The position numbers and the translations under genes were made by a program. A stretch of 64,000 nucleotides of DNA from Brasenia schreberi (lineage: Eukaryota > Streptophyta > Magnoliopsida > Nymphaeales > Cabombaceae), in assembly GCA_036023115.1 (NCBI GenBank), contig JAYKKT010000088.1:1411501-1475500 (forward strand). Reading direction: 5' to 3'. The notes beneath the pieces were generated by a model, which worked only from the letters and a program-made list of their open reading frames with translations, was not told the origin of the DNA and did no database searches. Every line of letters starts with the position of its first letter. Position 1 is the stretch's first letter. This document shows positions 62,501-64,000 of this stretch, one piece after another.

Positions 62501-64000
62501 ACTCCTTGAAGTTTAGGACATTACCCTAGGAAGAGAAGCATTGGTTTCTTCTTTTGAAAAATTTGAGTATCGAGTATGGCACTTCCTGAAAAATGGGTGC
62601 AGGAGAGTGGCAACTGCTACTACTTTTTCAATCAACAATAGGCTGCTAAATAATAGTTACTTAGGTTATGGTGCCCTTCCAATACTGGATACTGCTGTTG
62701 CAGGTTCTCTTCAGAAATTGGAATGCATCACCTTTCTGATACAATTCATAATATTTCATAAAACTCGAAGATAACTCATTTTTTGTATGCTACTGTTTGT
62801 TAATAAATTAACGGTATAATAAATCTTTAATAAATTGTACCAAAAACTTGAAAAATAATTAAAATACTAGCAGCAGTAACTATGTGTCGAGGATGATCTG
62901 CATCTGCTTTCATATCATCTCAGTGTTTGAGAGGATTGTATATTTACTTTATGGTCTTGCTGTTGATTTATATGACTGATAATCATGTGGGCAGTGCCTA
63001 TGGGGGGAAAATCATGAACAATATGTTCAACTTTTTTTCTTGGTTTAATTCTTGAAATGCCTAGGAGTTTCAGGCTTAATTATGAGATATATTGTTCAAC
63101 TTCAAGCTTCCACCTCAAGTTAGAGAACAAATCTCCAGTGCATCTATCTTGGCATCTTTTCATTTTTGTGATAAATTAGCTGTTTACAAGATGCTACCTA
63201 ACCTTCTCTCTCTCTCTCTCCTCCTTCTTCTTCTTCTTACCAGGCTGTACAGACTATGCATCCTTCCCAACTCTGTTGAAGCAGCTCATTGGGCCTCTAA
63301 GCGTTCAGCTATCTGACAGGCGTTCTAGCATTGTGAAACAGGTTCGATTTGTTCTACAATATCAGCTTCCGTTATTTTCTTCTCTTGCTATAACACACAA
63401 AACAAAAAAACTGTCCTTTTATGCCATATTTCTTGGAGAAGCTCCATCTTGATCCAGTTCATATGTACCCTCTCTTTCTAGACTTTTTTGAAACTTCAAA
63501 AAGATTGATCCTTGTGTGCACAACTCTCCCCACTCTCCATGTGACGTTTGCGCGTGCTCTTATAGCCTAGCTTTACCAACTACAAAGTTGAGGGGTCACT
63601 TATGATTGTTGTTAATGGCAATTGATTTGCTTAAAATGTTTTCAATTCTTTCCATTATGTTATATTGTATGAAATGGTTCATATCTTAGTCAGTAGATCT
63701 GTTAGTGTTATATTGTTAATTACCTTTTTTACTATGAAGGTATGTCCTGTAGTCCTGGTGATCAATCATACTTCTGGTTTGGGCTTGGTGATTGCCCATT
63801 CATTGTTACTATTTTTTCCTCCTTTCATTCTATATATTTGGAATCGATGTCATTAATGTACTTGTCCCTCTTGCGAATTCACTCTAATTTACACTTTTCT
63901 AAATCATTATTATAGGATAGATGTTCTTGCCTCCTCTCGTGCTCATGGAATCTAGAAACAAATTCATAAAAGCTTATCTAAAAGTTTTCTGTAAATGGGA
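50590..64000 (+). CDS. CLASP: CLASP: CLIP-associated protein, N-terminal part (runs off the window)
   Basis: Exons seen: 50590-50925, 52544-52699, 52822-52884, 53565-53633, 53885-54059, 61498-61659, 63244-63341, all GT-AG and joining in phase into 353 residues; the plant family protein is about 1,440. The start [20 protein letters not shown] and HEAT-like segments [29 protein letters not shown] and FASTEL form the first TOG domain (about 1-240), followed by a Ser/Lys-rich linker ([19 protein letters not shown], about 290-312) and the start of the second TOG region ([24 protein letters not shown], about 330). The protein binds microtubules and stabilises their plus ends, acting in cortical array organisation. 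Intron 5 (54060-61497) is inflated by a LINE, a hAT element and a MITE. No exon is recognised between 63342 and the window end. Confidence 0.93.
54511..57735 (-). mobile_element. hAT DNA transposon (DUF659-type transposase), 3.2 kb, 8-bp TSD
   Basis: The ends are GAATGTTGTCTAACG and, on the minus strand, CAATGTTATTTGTATTG, short imperfect inverted repeats. The target duplication CATCGAGC is at 54503-54510 and 57736-57743. About 80 bp inside the left end and 140 bp inside the right end are arrays of CGTATCG/CGATACG units. The minus strand encodes a BED-type zinc finger, a transposase core and an acidic tail. The same family gives 26787-27735, 36606-37500 and 38333-39488. Confidence 0.92.
54790..57200 (-). 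pseudogene. hAT transposase (BED finger, DUF659, acidic C-terminus), broken
   Basis: On the minus strand: a BED-like zinc finger at about 57160-57020 ([11 protein letters not shown], then [11 protein letters not shown]); a region at about 56730-56560 with [16 protein letters not shown]; a core at 56411-55665 with [38 protein letters not shown] and [18 protein letters not shown]; and an acidic C-terminal tail in 55000-54800. Stops and frame changes separate the pieces (for example near 56430 and 56980), so no single product is made from this copy unless some gaps are introns. DUF659/hAT assignment is by recognised motifs. Confidence 0.82.
57847..58501. mobile_element. hAT-type MITE, 655 bp, near-perfect 8-bp TSD
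   Basis: The left end is CTAAGTCACGCAGACAC; the right end on the minus strand is CAATGTCACACAGGTGC. Flanking octamers are CCTATGAT and CCTGTGAT (7 of 8). It shares both ends and the ATATTATATATAATAT palindrome with 22374-23120, but the middle (about 57975-58260) is different. It interrupts the LINE of CLASP intron 5 about 110 bp downstream of the hAT element. Confidence 0.85.
60495..61497 (+). other. Rest of CLASP intron 5, no recognised element
   Basis: AT-rich intron between the LINE's right target duplication and exon 6. Open frames here, mostly Phe/Leu-rich around 60970-61230, have no family motif. Confidence 0.5.
61660..63243 (+). other. CLASP intron 6, no recognised element
   Basis: A 1.6 kb intron with a (CT)n(CTT)n tract just before the acceptor (about 63205-63240), acting as an extended polypyrimidine tract. 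No transposon recognised. Confidence 0.55.

Noticed and set aside
1..64000. CRISPR, toxin-antitoxin, operon or viral-defence system
   Set aside because: The window is a plant nuclear region of spliced genes and transposons; tandem repeats found are microsatellites, LTR-end duplications or short local arrays, not spaced repeat-spacer arrays.

Overview
This window is nuclear DNA from a flowering plant. Two recognisable plant genes have many spliced exons and TE-swollen introns, GT-AG junctions, plant copia, hAT and RTE-type elements, and long AT-rich gaps. The species cannot be fixed from the sequence; a woody or early-diverging angiosperm with a TE-rich genome would fit.

Layout. (1) 1-5528: a broken gene related to LOW PSII ACCUMULATION-like proteins. 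Its first exon lies inside a roughly 0.57 kb tandem duplication, an RTE LINE sits in one duplicate, and exon 2 carries frameshifts. (2) 5529-6941: a hAT-like MITE with a large (AT)n(AG)n microsatellite, then the upstream region of the next gene. (3) 6942-44889, + strand: a complete 13-exon PTAC3 gene (plastid transcriptionally active chromosome 3; SAP domain plus PPR-like repeats). Its 2,682-nt CDS (893 residues) is open, but it spans about 38 kb because introns 3, 5, 7 and 10 are full of transposons. (4) 44890-50589: intergenic, with SINE-like pieces, microsatellites and a small LINE remnant. (5) 50590-window end, + strand: the first seven exons (353 residues) of CLASP, a microtubule-binding TOG-domain protein. 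Its 7.4 kb intron 5 holds a LINE into which a hAT transposon and a MITE were later inserted.

Transposable elements. One RTE-type LINE family with a (TTG)n tail dominates. Target-site duplications of 12-20 bp can be read directly for six insertions, and two copies have an inverted 5' part. A DUF659-type hAT family with 'CGATACGAT'-rich ends occurs as one full-length copy with an 8-bp TSD, one deletion derivative and two end fragments. Three copia-type LTR elements occur in PTAC3 introns; the best (14343-19722) has both LTRs, a 5-bp TSD, a tRNA-iMet-like PBS, and a gag-pol with mutated catalytic residues.

How the genes relate. PTAC3 and the LPA1-like pseudogene both concern chloroplast function (transcription; photosystem II accumulation), but nothing here shows a functional link. 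CLASP is cytoskeletal and unrelated. I see no CRISPR, operon-like or defence-type system. What is worth attention is the readable order of nested insertions, the recurrent LINE 5' inversion, the hAT end structure, and a GC-AG intron in PTAC3.
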